64,000 nucleotides of DNA, taken from positions 22,457,401-22,521,400 of the forward strand of contig JAQFVV010000001.1 of NCBI GenBank assembly GCA_028023455.1, written 5' to 3'. Positions 41,291-53,180 of the stretch are shown one piece after another (position 1 is the stretch's first letter; the number at the start of each line of letters is the position of its first letter). This DNA comes from Epiperipatus broadwayi. Lineage: Eukaryota; Onychophora; Udeonychophora; Euonychophora; Peripatidae. A model generated the notes under the pieces. The model did not search any database. It saw only the letters and a list, made by a program, of their open reading frames with translations, and was not told the DNA's origin. The position numbers were made by a program, and so were the translations under genes.

Positions 41291-43933
41291 GCTAAAATAT
41301 ACTTTTATTTTTTTTTATTAATCCCTCATACAGTATGTTATCTGTTATGATATGGTCATAAAAGTTATTAATTAGCAGAAAAATATGAGTGCTGTGACAT
41401 TTCGCTTATTGTCCTCTATTTCGTTTAGTGTGAAAATTTTTTTAACTTTGGTTAAGTACAATGGCTCACATTGAACTCGGTAACACAAGTTTACCCAAAT
41501 GATATTTTTAATTCTTTCAAAATTAGGTTTGAACTTTATTACTGCTAATTTTTTCTTTAAGCTAGTGTAACGGTATATAATATGCCGTTATTTTAAAATG
41601 AAAATAAAAAGATCGTAAATAAAAATTGATTTATTAAAAAGAAAAAAAACTTAACTTAGAAACTGAAAATTAAAAGTTGTTTAACGCATATATAGTTCGC
41701 ACAGATGAAAAACTTAAAAGTATTTTTTCTTTTTAAAATAAAAAAAAAAGTATTTGAACGTACTTTTTTATAAAAAAAAAAAAAAAGTAAAGATTGATAT
41801 TTTTAAAATAGAAGTAAATGATTTCTATCATGTTTAATCTTAGAAAATGGAAATGATTGTTTTTTTAATTAAATGATTGTTCTAAAGCAAACTAGCCCTT
41901 GGGGCACTTAAAATAATTTAAAAGGTCAGATAAGAAAATAAAAAGAATTAGCTTGACCAATGGAAGCACCAAGCCACAGCACGGACCAAAAAAGAGACTC
42001 TAGGATTAGTGATGTCTTGCTCATTGAATCCGAAAATTTGCTGATAAGAGGCTAATAAAAATATAAAAGCTCAAAATATTATTATTAAAAAAGAATGGTT
42101 GTCTTAGATGCTGACTATTAAGCTATATATGAACGGTAGCTGTATTGCAGATTTCGCAATGTAGGAATCTGCAATAGATTTAATTTCTTGACAACCAGCT
42201 GAGACCTCCCTATGTCAGTTATGGACCAAAAGGAATGGCAAGTAGCGGCTTCATTTTAAAGAGGACAAGCAATCTAATAAAGTGATCATGAAGATGGACC
42301 TCTAAATCTGCAGAATCCGGAAAGTATAAACTTTTTCGCTTATCTAATAGGAACTTTTTTTAAATTTGCAATGAGTAACTGAAAATAAGTAATCAATCCG
42401 TAAAAAAAAAAAAAAGTAATATAAATAAATGGACTCTTATCTGATCAAAAATAGAACTCTAAATCAATTATTAATATTTATTTTATATAAGTTTGCTATT
42501 TTAATCATTTCCATTTTTTTTTATATTAATATGTATTAATTAAATCATTAGAATGTATTTAAATTTAGGTTGGGTATGGACAGCTATATAGATTCGTTAA
42601 GTTTGTTAGTTTAAGGGAGGGTTAATCTTGGGTTAGTTGTTTCGCAGTTAAATTGGGTTAATGTATTGGATATATTGGTGTAATTAGTAAATGTAGTATT
42701 GAAGATCCACTACATGCAGGATCACGTATACGCCGCACTTGGGAAAATTAAGTCCCATTTCTTAATGACCATCGGAAGCAGATGTATTCCCTGCTCCTTG
42801 GATCACCCCTTTAGCCTATGGAATGGGATAGTAAGATGGTAAAAAGGACCGCAATCCCTTCCTATGGAGTTTTCTTTTTTAATTGTTCTTGCCAGACAGA
42901 TGTACATTCCTGTACTGGTCGAGAGACAATTTCTTCTCTATAACCATGCTATGTTGTCCAGATGCTCATTCCTGACAGTTTGGTATTGTGCTGTCATATT
43001 CATGCTGCATTGAATACTTCGATATATCAGATAGATTGGTGTTGGTTTGACTGCAAACTTTTGGCCTAGGGTTAAATAAAAGCTATAGGATATTTTCCTT
43101 TTCGAACGAATTTGTATAGTGTATCTATCTATACTCAACATCATAAAACAAACTCTTATTAAAATCCATCTGTGCAGACTGTTTAAAAGAATAATTTAAA
43201 TTTAAAAATTAATATTAAAATGTAAACAAGATAAATTTTATTCCTCAATTTTAAATATTTATATGTGTGTCAATAAATCATTTGTGTGTGTTAATACTGG
43301 CAGTAGCTTATTTATTTATTTTATGGAAATATTTTTTATTAAAATATTTCTTTTAAGTAAGTTATCCCTTTGAAAACCAGGCGGCCATTATTAATTTTTA
43401 GAAAAATTTACCCTTAGATATTTTGTATTTGAATGTAATAAATATAAAAAAAACGCATTAAAAGAAAGGTCATATATGAAAGAATGTAAATGAAGCTGTT
43501 AAAATAATCATTTCATAAAGAAAAAGTTAAGAAAAAAAATATTTTTAATAATTTTAAGAATGTTTATTTTTACACTGATTCACAAATCCTAAATTTTGAA
43601 ATTCAAATGATAAAATGACAATTTCATAAACAGCTTCATCACATCCGTCACAAAATTTCCAAAAAAATGATGTATTGGAAGTCTACCTGAGGTAATTTTT
43701 CACTGAGAAAATTACTAAAACAGCGGCCTTGCGGTAGTCCATTTTCATTCTAGAGCCAGATGTGTTCATTTGTTCAAAAGTACCTATAACAATATGAATG
43801 GTTTTTAGTGGAGGAAAAAAGTAACAGAACAGTGTATTCAAAAATAAATAAATAAACTCATAAAAAATAAAATGAATAAAAATAAATCAATAAAGATAAT
43901 TTTTTATTATTATTAACAATGATTACGTGTGTG

Positions 43934-44180
43934 GAAGAAAGGCTGAGTTCAAATTCATTGCACTATAACACAGAGTGGATGGATTGATGAAGCCAGAAAC
44001 TGTGTATAAAATATCCTATATTATATGAAATTCCAGTTGTGTAGCATAAACTTGTATATAAATATATTTATTATTTTGCATAAAAGATATGAAGAAAGGC
44101 TGAGTTCAAATACATGGCACTGTAACAATAAGTGGATGATTGAGGAAGCCAGAAAATCTATACAATATGCTATATTACTT
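43934..44180. repeat. Direct duplication of about 90 bp
   Basis: GAAGAAAGGCTGAGTTCAAA at 43934 recurs at 44091 (157-bp offset), followed in both by a TGGATG..TTGA.GAAGCCAGAAA block. It lies in the DNA inserted into copy b. Confidence 0.75.
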
Positions 44181-44360
44181 GCCTAAAATTGACACAAATC
44201 AATTGTGGGTCATAACTTTAGCAAGTCCGGGCTGATGCAATAATTCGTCCATAAATTCAAACTTGGTCACGCGTGATACACTATTCATATTTATAATCAT
44301 GCCAAAAAATGCATCGCTCACGGGGTGACAGATTGCCCCAGTCCCGAACTTTTTTCCATT

Positions 44361-44620
44361 CTACAGCATATTTATTTGTCTCAGCACATAGAAAATATTA
44401 TAATTTATTATTCTATAGCGTATTTATTTATTTCATCACATATAAAATATTATAATTTATTATTCTATAGCATATTTATTTGTCTCAGTACATAGAAAAT
44501 ATTATAATTTATTAGTCTATAGCGTATTTATTTGTTTCAGTACATAGAAAATATTATAATTTATTATTCTATAGCGTATTTATTTGTTTCAGTACATAGA
44601 AAATATTATAATTTATTTTA
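44361..44620. repeat. Tandem array, five units of exactly 52 bp
   Basis: Unit CTATAGCGTATTTATTTGTT then TCAGTACATAGAAAATATTA TAATTTATTATT. Starts at 44361, 44413, 44465, 44517 and 44569. Units differ at only a few bases, so expansion is recent. Confidence 0.92.
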
Positions 44621-45134
44621 GAAAATATTATAATTTATAAAAAAAAAAAAAGTAATTACATACCCTTGAACGTTATCCAAAAATGTAACTTGAGAAGAGG
44701 GCCCAGAATCGCGGACAACTTCAACAGAAAATCAGAATAAAATCTTCAGTAATTGATCCAACCATTGTGGAATAACTTTTTTACAGTATATAAACTGATA
44801 AAAATAAAATAAAAAATTTTTTTTTAGGTACCCTTCGCTAAAAATATTCATAAAAAATATAAAAATTGTCGTACAGAAAAAATTCTTACATTTTCACGTA
44901 GAAAACAAAATGGCGCAAAGAATGACGTAAAGCCCATATGTGTGATGTTTACCGTTTACACGCAAACTCAGCTCAAAATCGAAATTTCTAGAAAGTCGTA
45001 CAAAAATCGTACTGGGAGTCAAAGGAATCTCTGCTATTCCCTGAGTTAGTGGCAATGGCTGATGGTCGGAATAAACCATATATGTAAAATTAGAATCTTG
45101 ACAATATGTATCTGCCTACTATATAAATTTTCCA

Positions 45135-45235
45135 GGTTCAAATAGCCTGGTGGCACCCTGTACGGCAGATGCGGTAAGACTCCACCTTCTTTTCTCCGAC
45201 CGTTATACTAGGTTCGAATTAAACGACTGCAACCA
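45135..45235 (+). repeat. tRNA-like or primer-site-like leader, copy 1
   Basis: GGTTCAAATAGCCTGGTGGC ACCC follows the end of LTR-like copy b. TAGCCTGGTGGC resembles a pol III A box and GGTTCGAATT near 45213 a B box, so a tRNA-derived SINE is possible. Equally, the TGGCACCC just after an LTR-like end could be a primer-binding site. The sequence does not decide. Confidence 0.4.
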
Positions 45236-46019
45236 ACTTTTACTATGTCTTAGCTCACTAATTCCCAGAGTAAGAATAACAATTTAGTATGGAATCTAAT
45301 TTTTTGAGAATAGAAAGAATGCAGCAATTCAAATTTCAATTTATACATGTTAATATATGTAAATACATAAATTAAACACTATTCTAATTTACTATAACCC
45401 ACAGCAGCTAATTAAGAATAAGTTCGTTCACTTAGTGTATTCACTAATAATAATGTACTTAGAGGCAGGACTTTTACCTTTACTGATGTCACTGTCCTTT
45501 AAGCCTGGCGATCCTTAAGGTGTTTAAAATAATATCAGGGCCATCTATTATACTCTAATCGGCTTATTGACCTTCATGAACTGACATCCTGGCAATAAGA
45601 CATTTCCCTGCTGATTTCTTCCACTACTTCAATCTTGTGTCACAGTTGCATTGAATTCTATAAAGAAGAGCACTTGTCGCTTTTTTCCACAGTTTTTATA
45701 CTTTCAGTTCTTTTGTTTTCTGGAGTAATTAAGCTCATTGGGGAAAATCTTGATGGTGGATGTATTATCAATTGAATCTTGCCTCTGTAAATTCAATTAG
45801 TATTTTAACTTATACTAATTAAATTTCCTCCATTATCTGATATTTATTTTTTTCCTTTTGATAATAATTACTATATACAATACATTTAAATTAAATATTT
45901 TATATTACAACAATTCAATTAATTTTATTACGGCTATTAATTATTTATCTATTTTATTTATTTCCTCTCTGTAAATTAATTTCATAACTTATTAAAATAT
46001 ATGTATTTCAATTAGCATT
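45236..46019. other. Intergenic or intronic AT-rich sequence, no feature seen
   Basis: No gene or bounded repeat recognised. Confidence 0.4.
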
Positions 46020-46560
46020 TCCTATGCTTACATAAGCTGTTAATATCCCAAGACTATTTTCTAGCTTGTGTCTTTAATCTTGGATCTGAGAGTTCTGTAT
46101 CTAGTTCTTAGGAGCTAATGCAATCTTCCAGCAGCCATCTTTTACCTACTAGTTAACTATACAGCTATTATGCCAAGATATAAACTCAATTTTTTCAATT
46201 TAAATTCATTCGCTAGTTCAGTACCTATACATTTTGATGACTTTGATTTTTTAAAAACCATAGTCACCATTATCCTACAGACAGAATTAGTATTAAATTA
46301 CTATAACATCACATGATCATTTCCTATATGTACACAAGGTTTTAATACAGTAGCAAACTCTTCATACAGTAATGTCACCCAGTGGAAGCCTTTGTAATCA
46401 ATGGATGCAAGAAGTTTTGTGCATAAAATTCTTATCTATTGCCTACTCAACTAATATCTCCAGACTTCTTTCTAGCTTGCAACTTTCATCAAACGTTCTT
46501 GCACTCATTCATTACTAAGGTTTGCATTAAATGGAACTACTGAATGAAGTGTTTGTAGTC
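46020..46560. repeat. R1 family copy, left of the LINE insertion
   Basis: Contains the blocks ATCTAGTTCTTAGGAGCTAA, ACATCACATGATCATTTCCT and CTCTTCATACAGTAATGTCA, then the right-arm end GAACTACTGAATGAAGTGTT. The family sequence stops here and resumes at about 51187, so the LINE was inserted into R1. Confidence 0.65.
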
Positions 46561-46629
46561 TGTGGTAGAGTGTACCTTATATAATGAGGTTTACCATTTG
46601 AAATACTTAAATAATATCATGAAGGATGT

Positions 46630-47530
46630 AACAGGTATATGATTATGTAGATTGCATGTAAATATGATAAAAGGGGAGAAGAAATGGTTTCTAAGTGCAG
46701 ATAATTTAAAAAGAAAGGCAGGAGAAATGGAGCAAAATTTAGTTTAGGAAGATAGAATAAAGTATGTGTTTAATGGAGTGATAAGAAATATGGATGACAA
46801 AATAAATAGTGCAATCGAGATGGTTAGTCAAAGAATAAACAAGATAGAGGAAGAGGTAAAGAGTTAGAGACAAAGTGTGAGTAGATTAAGGAATTAAGAA
46901 ATAGAGATGATAATGAAGAAGTACATGAGGAAGTTCAGATGGTGGAAGAGAATGTTATGGATGAAGTAGGGAAAGTAAACTATCAAACAGAATTAATAGG
47001 TGATTCGCTAATTAGAGAATATGAAGATGTAATTGCAAGGGAAAAAAAAAAAGAGGTATGCAAGAATATGTTTGCCTGGAGCTAAAATTAGAGATGTTAC
47101 AGATAAGGTAAAAAAAAAAAGAGGTATCCAAGAATATGTTTGCCTGGAGCTAAAATTAGAGATGTTACAGATAAGGTAAAGAAACAAGGGAATAGAGATG
47201 TGTATGTTATGGCAGGGACTAATAATTTTTCAGTCATCAGAGAGAGTAATGGATGAGTACATAGAATTGATTAGTAATTTGAGTAAGATTAAAAAAGAAT
47301 AGGAATAGTTGGATTATAAACAAGGTTTGACAATAGATATATGTTAGATAAGGCATGTTCTATAAATGAGAGAGTGAAAAAATTGTATTAGAGAAAGGAT
47401 GTTATGTTTGAGGATATGTGGGATTTTTTTATTAGTAAGAGGGAATTATATAGTAAAGATGAATTGCACTAGACAAATCAAGGAAGTGAAGTTTTAGGAA
47501 GTTTGATTTATAAAGAATATTATAGTTCAG
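46630..47530 (+). pseudogene. LINE ORF1 remnant with SGNH (GDSL) esterase-like motifs
   Basis: Broken frames retain the SGNH hydrolase blocks in order: GDSLIRE (GDS at 46999-47007, nucleophile serine), PGAKIRDVTDKV, AGTNNF (the block with the conserved Asn), and WDFFISKRELYSKDELH followed by a stop and TNQGSEVLG (the Asp and His block). In LINEs such ORF1 proteins are thought to bind membranes or lipids and assist retrotransposition. Upstream, 46680-46900 encodes a charged, probably coiled-coil segment. A 68-bp tandem duplication (47053-47120 and 47121-47188) repeats the PGAKIRDV segment. Confidence 0.65.
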
Positions 47531-47579
47531 GAAACTTATAAGGGGGAGGTGGTTATTAAATTGCAGTATTATCAAAAAG

Positions 47580-48360
47580 AATAAGAATGGATGGATGTAA
47601 GAAATAAACAAAGGGTAGATGATTTGGATATAAATGTAGATGTGGAGAGGGAATGGGTCTGTAAAATTAAGGGTAAGAAAGTTATTTATAAATGTAATGG
47701 AGAAGAAAGAATCAAAAGAATTTATGAAAGAGTAGTTAGGAAAGAAGAAATTGTTAAAATTGGATATTTGTATATACAAGAATGGTAGGAGAGCAGAAAA
47801 ATGGCTGTGATTATATAAAGCAGTTAAAAATGAAAACTTGGGGTACTAGCAGTAGTGGAAATACATCTAGGAGAAGAAGAACCTATACTGGAAGACTTGG
47901 TATGGCAAGGTATAAATAGGAAAGAAAAAGAAAAAAAACGATGGTAGTATGGGAGTTGTGTTAAAAAACATTTAAATATTGTTAAATGTAAAGAACATTT
48001 GTGGTTTGAGATATAATTAGGAAGACAAGAATGGATGGTGGCTATAGTGTATATAGCCACCGGAGATGATCAAACTATAATGGAGTGCAACAGTAGCATA
48101 TGTGAATGCCTAGTTAAGGATATATAAAGTTTTAAAAAAAAGGGGGAAGAAAATAATGGTTATAGGGAATATGAATGGGCATATTGAAGAAATTGATGAC
48201 ATAGATAACAAGAATGAACAGCTTTTGAAGAATTTTTGTCAGAGAGTGAATTTAAGCATTGGAAATTTATCAAATATTTATGAGGGACAATACATAGGGT
48301 CTAGGAATAATACACAATATATTATGTATTAGTAGAGAAAATTAAAGTGTTTGATAATGA
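47580..48360 (+). pseudogene. LINE endonuclease remnant (APE/EEP type)
   Basis: Frames are broken, but MVIGNMNGHIEE at 48156-48191 matches the V-I-G-D-x-N core of the exonuclease-endonuclease-phosphatase fold, with the catalytic Asp changed to Asn, followed by LLKNFCQRVNLSIGNLSNIY. Upstream pieces include GVVLKNI and WMVAIVYIAT-like segments. The enzyme nicks target DNA to prime reverse transcription. Stops and the changed catalytic residue argue that it is dead. A short open frame at 47591-47788 belongs to the poorly conserved linker. Confidence 0.6.
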
Positions 48361-49189
48361 AGAGAGAATATTTAATGGTGATCATATTTTTTTTATAATA
48401 GAAATGGTTAGTAATGTGATGGAAAATAGTAATAAAAGTCGAAAGGATAATGAAAGATGTGAATGGATAATGAATGATAAGAATAAGTTAGAAGAATATA
48501 AAATAAAAGTTGAAGAAATCATGGAAGAGTTGGTTGGGGATGAATATAAGGACTGGTGTGGAGAAGCAGAAAAAGAAGTGGCAAATAGATTTTAAGTGAG
48601 AATATTCAGAAGAATAAAAGTAATAGAAAAGTGAGAATTAGTAAAAGTATAAAAGAGAGGGAAAAAAAACATGCAGAGAATATAAGTGTGCTATTAAGAA
48701 CAAAGAGGGTGAAAAAAATGTTAATGTAAAATGGGAAAAGTATTTTAAAAAAAAGAATTTGGCTAAAATAGATAATTATAGAGGGAGAATGAAATTGAAT
48801 CGTAAATTGTTGAAGATATTAATAAAAGTGGAAGAGATGGAAGTAAAAAATTTTGGAATTACATTAAAAGAAGGAATGTAGGGAGGGGAAAATATTATTT
48901 ACTAGATGATGATGGAATAGAATATAGCTCTAGAGAAGAATTAGAGACAATCTTAAATAAGTAAGTAATGGATATAGAAAAAATATTAAATGTGAATGAC
49001 AGTGTGATAACAAACATGAAAGCTTTGAATGAGGCAGGGAAGAAATTGAAAAGTGGAAAGGCAAGAGGTTTAGATGAATGGGTAGCAGAGATGACAAATG
49101 AATGAATTTAGGAAATAGGGCAAAATTAAGGCTAATATCATATTTTAATAAGGTGGCATAGAAAAGAGAATTTCTGGATAATTGGAATA

Positions 49190-49920
49190 ATACAAGCTAC
49201 TCTTTAAAGGAAAGGGTAAGCATAAGAGAAAGTTAAGCAATTACAGATCAATAGTTGTAACATCAGTGTTATATAAAGTTTTTGTTTATTTGGTGGTTGG
49301 AAGAGTTATAAAATGAGTAAGGCTACTATTTAAAGGAAAGGGTAAAGATCAGAGAAAATTGAGCAATTATAGATCGATAGTTGTAATGTCAGTATTATAT
49401 AAAGTTTTTGATTATATGGTGGTTGGAAGGGTTATAACATGGATGGAAGAAAATAATATAGTGGGAGACATGCAAGGAGGTTTTCAATCAGATAGGCATA
49501 TAGAAGATAGTTTATTTGTAGTTACACAACTGATAATGAATAGGAATACAGATAGACAGTTGTATATGGTTTTTATACAAATAGAGAAGGCATATGATAG
49601 AGTAAATATAAATAGATTATTTGGGAATGGATGGAGCTTTAGTGGTCTTATTAAGAGATTGTATGAAAATAATTACTATATGTATCAATTAGGAAATACA
49701 GAATTAGTTAAAGTTAAAAATGGGTTGGGACTAAGGCAAAGGTACTCTATGTTACCTATTTTGTTTTTATTGTATTTGAAAGAAATGGAGAGAGCAATAG
49801 AAAGACTAGTGAAAGGTGTAGAGATACCATTAACAGGTGGTAAGAAAGTAAATACATTATCGGGTCTTATTTGTGGATGATGTCTTTTTTGTGCACAGAA
49901 AATAAGAAAGATATGGAAAT
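49190..49920 (+). pseudogene. LINE reverse transcriptase
   Basis: The best-preserved frame is 49359-49880: LSNYRSIVVMSVLYKVFDYM, GRVITWMEENNIVGDMQGGF then QSDRHIEDSLFV, and VFIQIEKAYDRVN carrying the first catalytic Asp position as QIEKAYDRV. A frame change near 49860 separates it from LFVDDVFFV, the F-x-D-D active site. A 126-bp tandem duplication (49196-49321 and 49322-49447) repeats the NYRSIVV region, so the start of the domain is present twice. Function would be target-primed reverse transcription. Confidence 0.8.
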
Positions 49921-50189
49921 TTTGCTGAAAACACGTGCAAGGGTGGGTAATGAGCTGGGGATTAAATTTAGTAAAGAAAAATCAAAAGTAATGATGATTA
50001 ATACTGGAGGAAGAGAAGAAAAAGAATTTTTATTGGAGGATATGTGGTGATTAAATATAACTATTTGGGAATTGTTTCAAGTAACCAGAGAAATTTATTG
50101 GATGAATGGGGAAAAAAAAAGATAAATGAAGCAAAGAAAAGAAAGGGACTGATAAAGAAATTAACAGTGTTTTCACATAATAAGTATGA

Positions 50190-50990
50190 TGTAGCAAGAA
50201 TTATATGGGAGTGGCAATAGCAGGGTTAACTTATGGTAATGATGTGTTATGTATTAGTAAAGGAGTGTTTAGATTACTTTGAAAAAGTACAAAAAGAAGT
50301 AGAAAACATACATTAGATGCGAATGTGTGGATGGCAAAGGAAACAATTCAAGGGAAAATGGGATGGTCAAGGTTTTATATGAGAGATGCAAAATGAAAAT
50401 GTTCAGTAGATTGCAATTTATGGATAGAGAATAGCTAAAATATTATTTAATTGGATTATGAGTAAGGGTCAAGCAATAAGATGGGTGAGTAAGATAATAT
50501 GGTATACAGAAGATTTGGATAAAGATTTTATATCAGTATACTTATACAAAAGGTGGAATGATTGTGCTAGGAGAATTGTTGAGTGTTGTAGTGACAATGA
50601 ATGGGATAGAAAAATAGCTGCATTAATAAAAAATAGGGAGTTGTAGAGGTGGAGAACTAGTATGGAGAGTAAAATGAGTTTAAATATATATAGAAGTAAA
50701 CAGGATATTGGGTGTGAGTTAATTTATGATAATAGCAAGGAAAGTAGTTTAGTATTTAAAGCTTGAACAGGATCATTAATTACAGGGGAATATACACATA
50801 AATGAAGAAATGTGGGTGATTTAGTCTACAAGTTATGTAAGGAAGGCAAGGAAAATATTTAGCATCTTAATTGAATGTAAGTGCTTGCAAGCAGAAAGGT
50901 ACAAATAATGAAGTTGTAGGAGAATAAATATAAACAAAGTGATTACACAGAAAGTGGGTTCTTGGTTTTGTGCTGGGTTTGGAAAAAAAT
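50190..50990 (+). pseudogene. LINE C-terminal region
   Basis: Frames carry KHTLDANVWMAKETIQGKMG W, RWNDCARRIVECCSDNEWD and a decayed Cys/His block. The equivalent, better preserved copies at 58403 and 59160 read CKLCKEDIENIRHLLIEC, a CX2CX8HX4C zinc-binding motif found at the C terminus of several LINE clades. Confidence 0.7.
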
Positions 50991-51186
50991 AAGAGGATCT
51001 AGATATAAAGGCCATAGAGTGGACAATAATAATGTTGTGGAAATAAGATGAAATAGGATAGAGAAGAATATGGGAAAAATTTAGAGAGAGGAAGGATAAG
51101 GTGGATAACAGGTTTCTCTGGATGTAGTGGCTGAGATTCCTGACTTCGATAAAGGAGAAGCCATAGTACATCACATTGCATATCAT

Positions 51187-51545
51187 ATTAACTTGTATAA
51201 ACATAAGAAATGGTGATCATGTGATGATATAGTGGTTTTATGCCAATTCTACCCATAGGATAATGGTGACTGATATACAAGCAAATGAGCTGGGATTATC
51301 ATATTTTCATGTTGGGGTAGCTTTATAGTTAAATAAATGGGTAAAAAGTGACTGCTGGAGAATTACATTAGATTCTAATATGTAGTGCAGTGCTCTCAGA
51401 TTCAAGGCTCGTCAGTCATAGTCTGGAGATATAGGTGCTAAGTGGGGATTTTATGTATAGACCTTCTTGCATCCATTGCAATGGGTGGCACTATAGCTTG
51501 TGTGAGCATAGGAAATAGTGATCAGGTAATGTTATAGTGAATAGA
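51187..51545. repeat. R1 family copy, right of the LINE insertion
   Basis: Resumes with AAATGGTGATCATGTGATGA, then GTGACTGCTGGAG, AGTCTGGAGATAT and GGTGGCACTATAGCTTGTGT, all R1 blocks read in the right-arm orientation. Confidence 0.65.
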
Positions 51546-51697
51546 AATTATTTTGCAATGATGGCAGTAGTTATTTTAATAAAATTAATATAATTTTAAA
51601 TCTTTATTTTAAAAATGCATAAAATTATATTAATATGTAGTTTGACATATGTAGATTATATGTGTATTATATCCTTTTGTAATTTTTTTAAATAAGA

Positions 51698-53180
51698 TTT
51701 TCATTGGTACTAATTACTTAGCCAGGTTTGGTTATTTGATGGCTTTATTGCCAGTCAAAAACAACACAATGCAACATTACCGGGCTGTGATTTTTAAAAT
51801 ACAGCGACTTTTTTTGATCCCTTTAATTTTTTCTACTCTGTCTTTAATATTTCATTTTTAGGGTTTTTTTTTTTTTTTGGCTATACAGCGATTTATTTTT
51901 TGGCCTTAACTTCTATTTTTTAAATCAATTATTATTACCTTTTTTTAAAAAAAAAATAAAAACAAACAAAAAATAACTTCTGTCTCTAACTTTTACAAAG
52001 TATTTCTCAATCCACCCCCTCCCTCCCAAAAAATTAAAATAACATCAACCTTTTGACTATTTCAACTTTCGTTTTCTTTTTTTTTAAAAAAAAAATACGC
52101 CCCCCCCCCCTTTTTTTTTGCCTATATGGCAATTTGTTTTTGGCTTTATTTGTATACCACTGATATAATACAACTTTTACTTTTAAACCCAATTTTTATT
52201 TCTTTTTTTTTTTAAAAAATAAAAACAAACCAAAAATAACTTTTGTCTATCTTTTGTCTCAGTGAAGACAAAGTATTTTTCAACCGACTCCCCCCAAAAA
52301 AATTAAAATAAGATCAAAACTTTTGACTTTTTCAACTTTCGTTGTCTTTTTTTTTTTTAAAAAAAAGATGGCGACTATACGGCAATTTTTTTTTTGGCTT
52401 TATTTGTATTACGCGATGTCTATTTTGCTATTTTTAAAAATAACTTTTCCTATTAATTACATTTTTTGATCCTTTCAACATACCACCCCCAAAAAATTAC
52501 AACAACATCAAAACTTCAGACTTTTACAACTTTAATTTTTTTTTTTCATGTTTAAAATATGGCGATTTTTTTTGGCTATAATACAGCGATTTGTATTATG
52601 CAATTTCTATTTTGCCTTTTTAATGACATTTTTGGATCCTTTTATTTTTTCCTACAATGTCTTTAATATTTTATTTTTTGGAATTGAATACCTTTGGTTG
52701 CAGGAGCCTGACTGATATCAGTAAGTAGCTCAATTTGCATCATTTTATTTGTCTCATATAATTTCTCACCAAAGCATGAGTTTTCGCATGAGCTCGGCCG
52801 AACATGGTCCTACCCTTTCCTAATTTTTGCACATTCCAAGTTGTATAGGGAAGGGTGGGGATGGTGTGACAATTCTTAGTGAGTCAGACTACGTGATTTA
52901 ATTAGAAATGAAATTACTCTGCTATGGAGATATCAAAACTTGTGGCCACTTGAAATCCAAACACTGTCAGATGATATGGTAGCAATCAGTGAATTGTGAG
53001 AATTTGCAAAGTGTCGCGAAGCACAAAACAGGCCATAATATGTCTGTGCAACGCCATCAAGCAGCCTGTTTATCTTAGCCATAAATGTAGGCCACATTAA
53101 ACAGCATTTGTAGCTATTTTGGATTGGCAACAATGCTAACATGCGGCCAAGCCTGGCTAAGTAAGTAGTGTCTTTTCGGT
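51698..53180. mobile_element. Family T DNA transposon, copy 2
   Basis: Element 51706-53172 (1467 bp). Ends GGTACTAATTACTTAGCCAG and, on the right in reverse complement, GACACTACTTACTTAGCCAG. Flanks TTTTCATT and TTTTCGGT are 6 of 8 identical, matching the 8-bp duplication of copy 1. Internal homology with copy 1 includes GAGCTCGGCCGAA against GAACTCGGCCGAA and the CAGTCAAAAACAA block after the left end. The extra length comes from three internal repeats of about 240 bp (near 51880, 52120 and 52385), each with GGC(T/A)TTATTTGTAT and a run of C followed by A-rich sequence. No transposase ORF. Confidence 0.78.

Larger units (their letters stand above)
41566..45134 (+). repeat. LTR-like repeat family P, copy b, interrupted
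   Basis: Begins TGTAACGGTATATAATATGC. Collinear with copies c and d: GACCAATGGAAGCACCAAGC, a TATAAAAG near 42061, CCGCAATCCC and CATTCCTGTACTGG near 42850-42920, and GGCAGTAGCTTATTTA near 43300. The final part of the family (CCCTGAGTTAG...GTATCTGCCTACTATATAAATTTTCC) reappears at about 45040-45134, so roughly 1.7 kb of other DNA (about 43320-45030) splits this copy. A TATA-like box mid-way and, in copies c and d, an ATAAA-type polyadenylation signal near the right end support an LTR read left to right. Confidence 0.6.
46561..51186 (+). mobile_element. Decayed LINE (non-LTR retrotransposon) with an SGNH-type ORF1
   Basis: About 4.6 kb, purine-rich on the plus strand. Parts in order: coiled/acidic start, an SGNH-hydrolase-like ORF1 remnant, an endonuclease remnant, reverse transcriptase, and a C-terminal cysteine/histidine zinc-binding region. 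It sits between two halves of an R1 repeat, which fixes its borders to within a few tens of bases. Many stops and frame changes make it inactive. An esterase-like ORF1 with an APE-type endonuclease is known from CR1/L2-like clades; the clade assignment here is inference. Confidence 0.8.

Noticed and set aside
47432-48060. Minus-strand open frames of 115 and 78 codons
   Set aside because: They are antisense to the purine-rich LINE, which suppresses stops on the opposite strand.
50833-51204. Minus-strand open frame of 123 codons
   Set aside because: Antisense of the LINE 3' region, with no recognisable domain.
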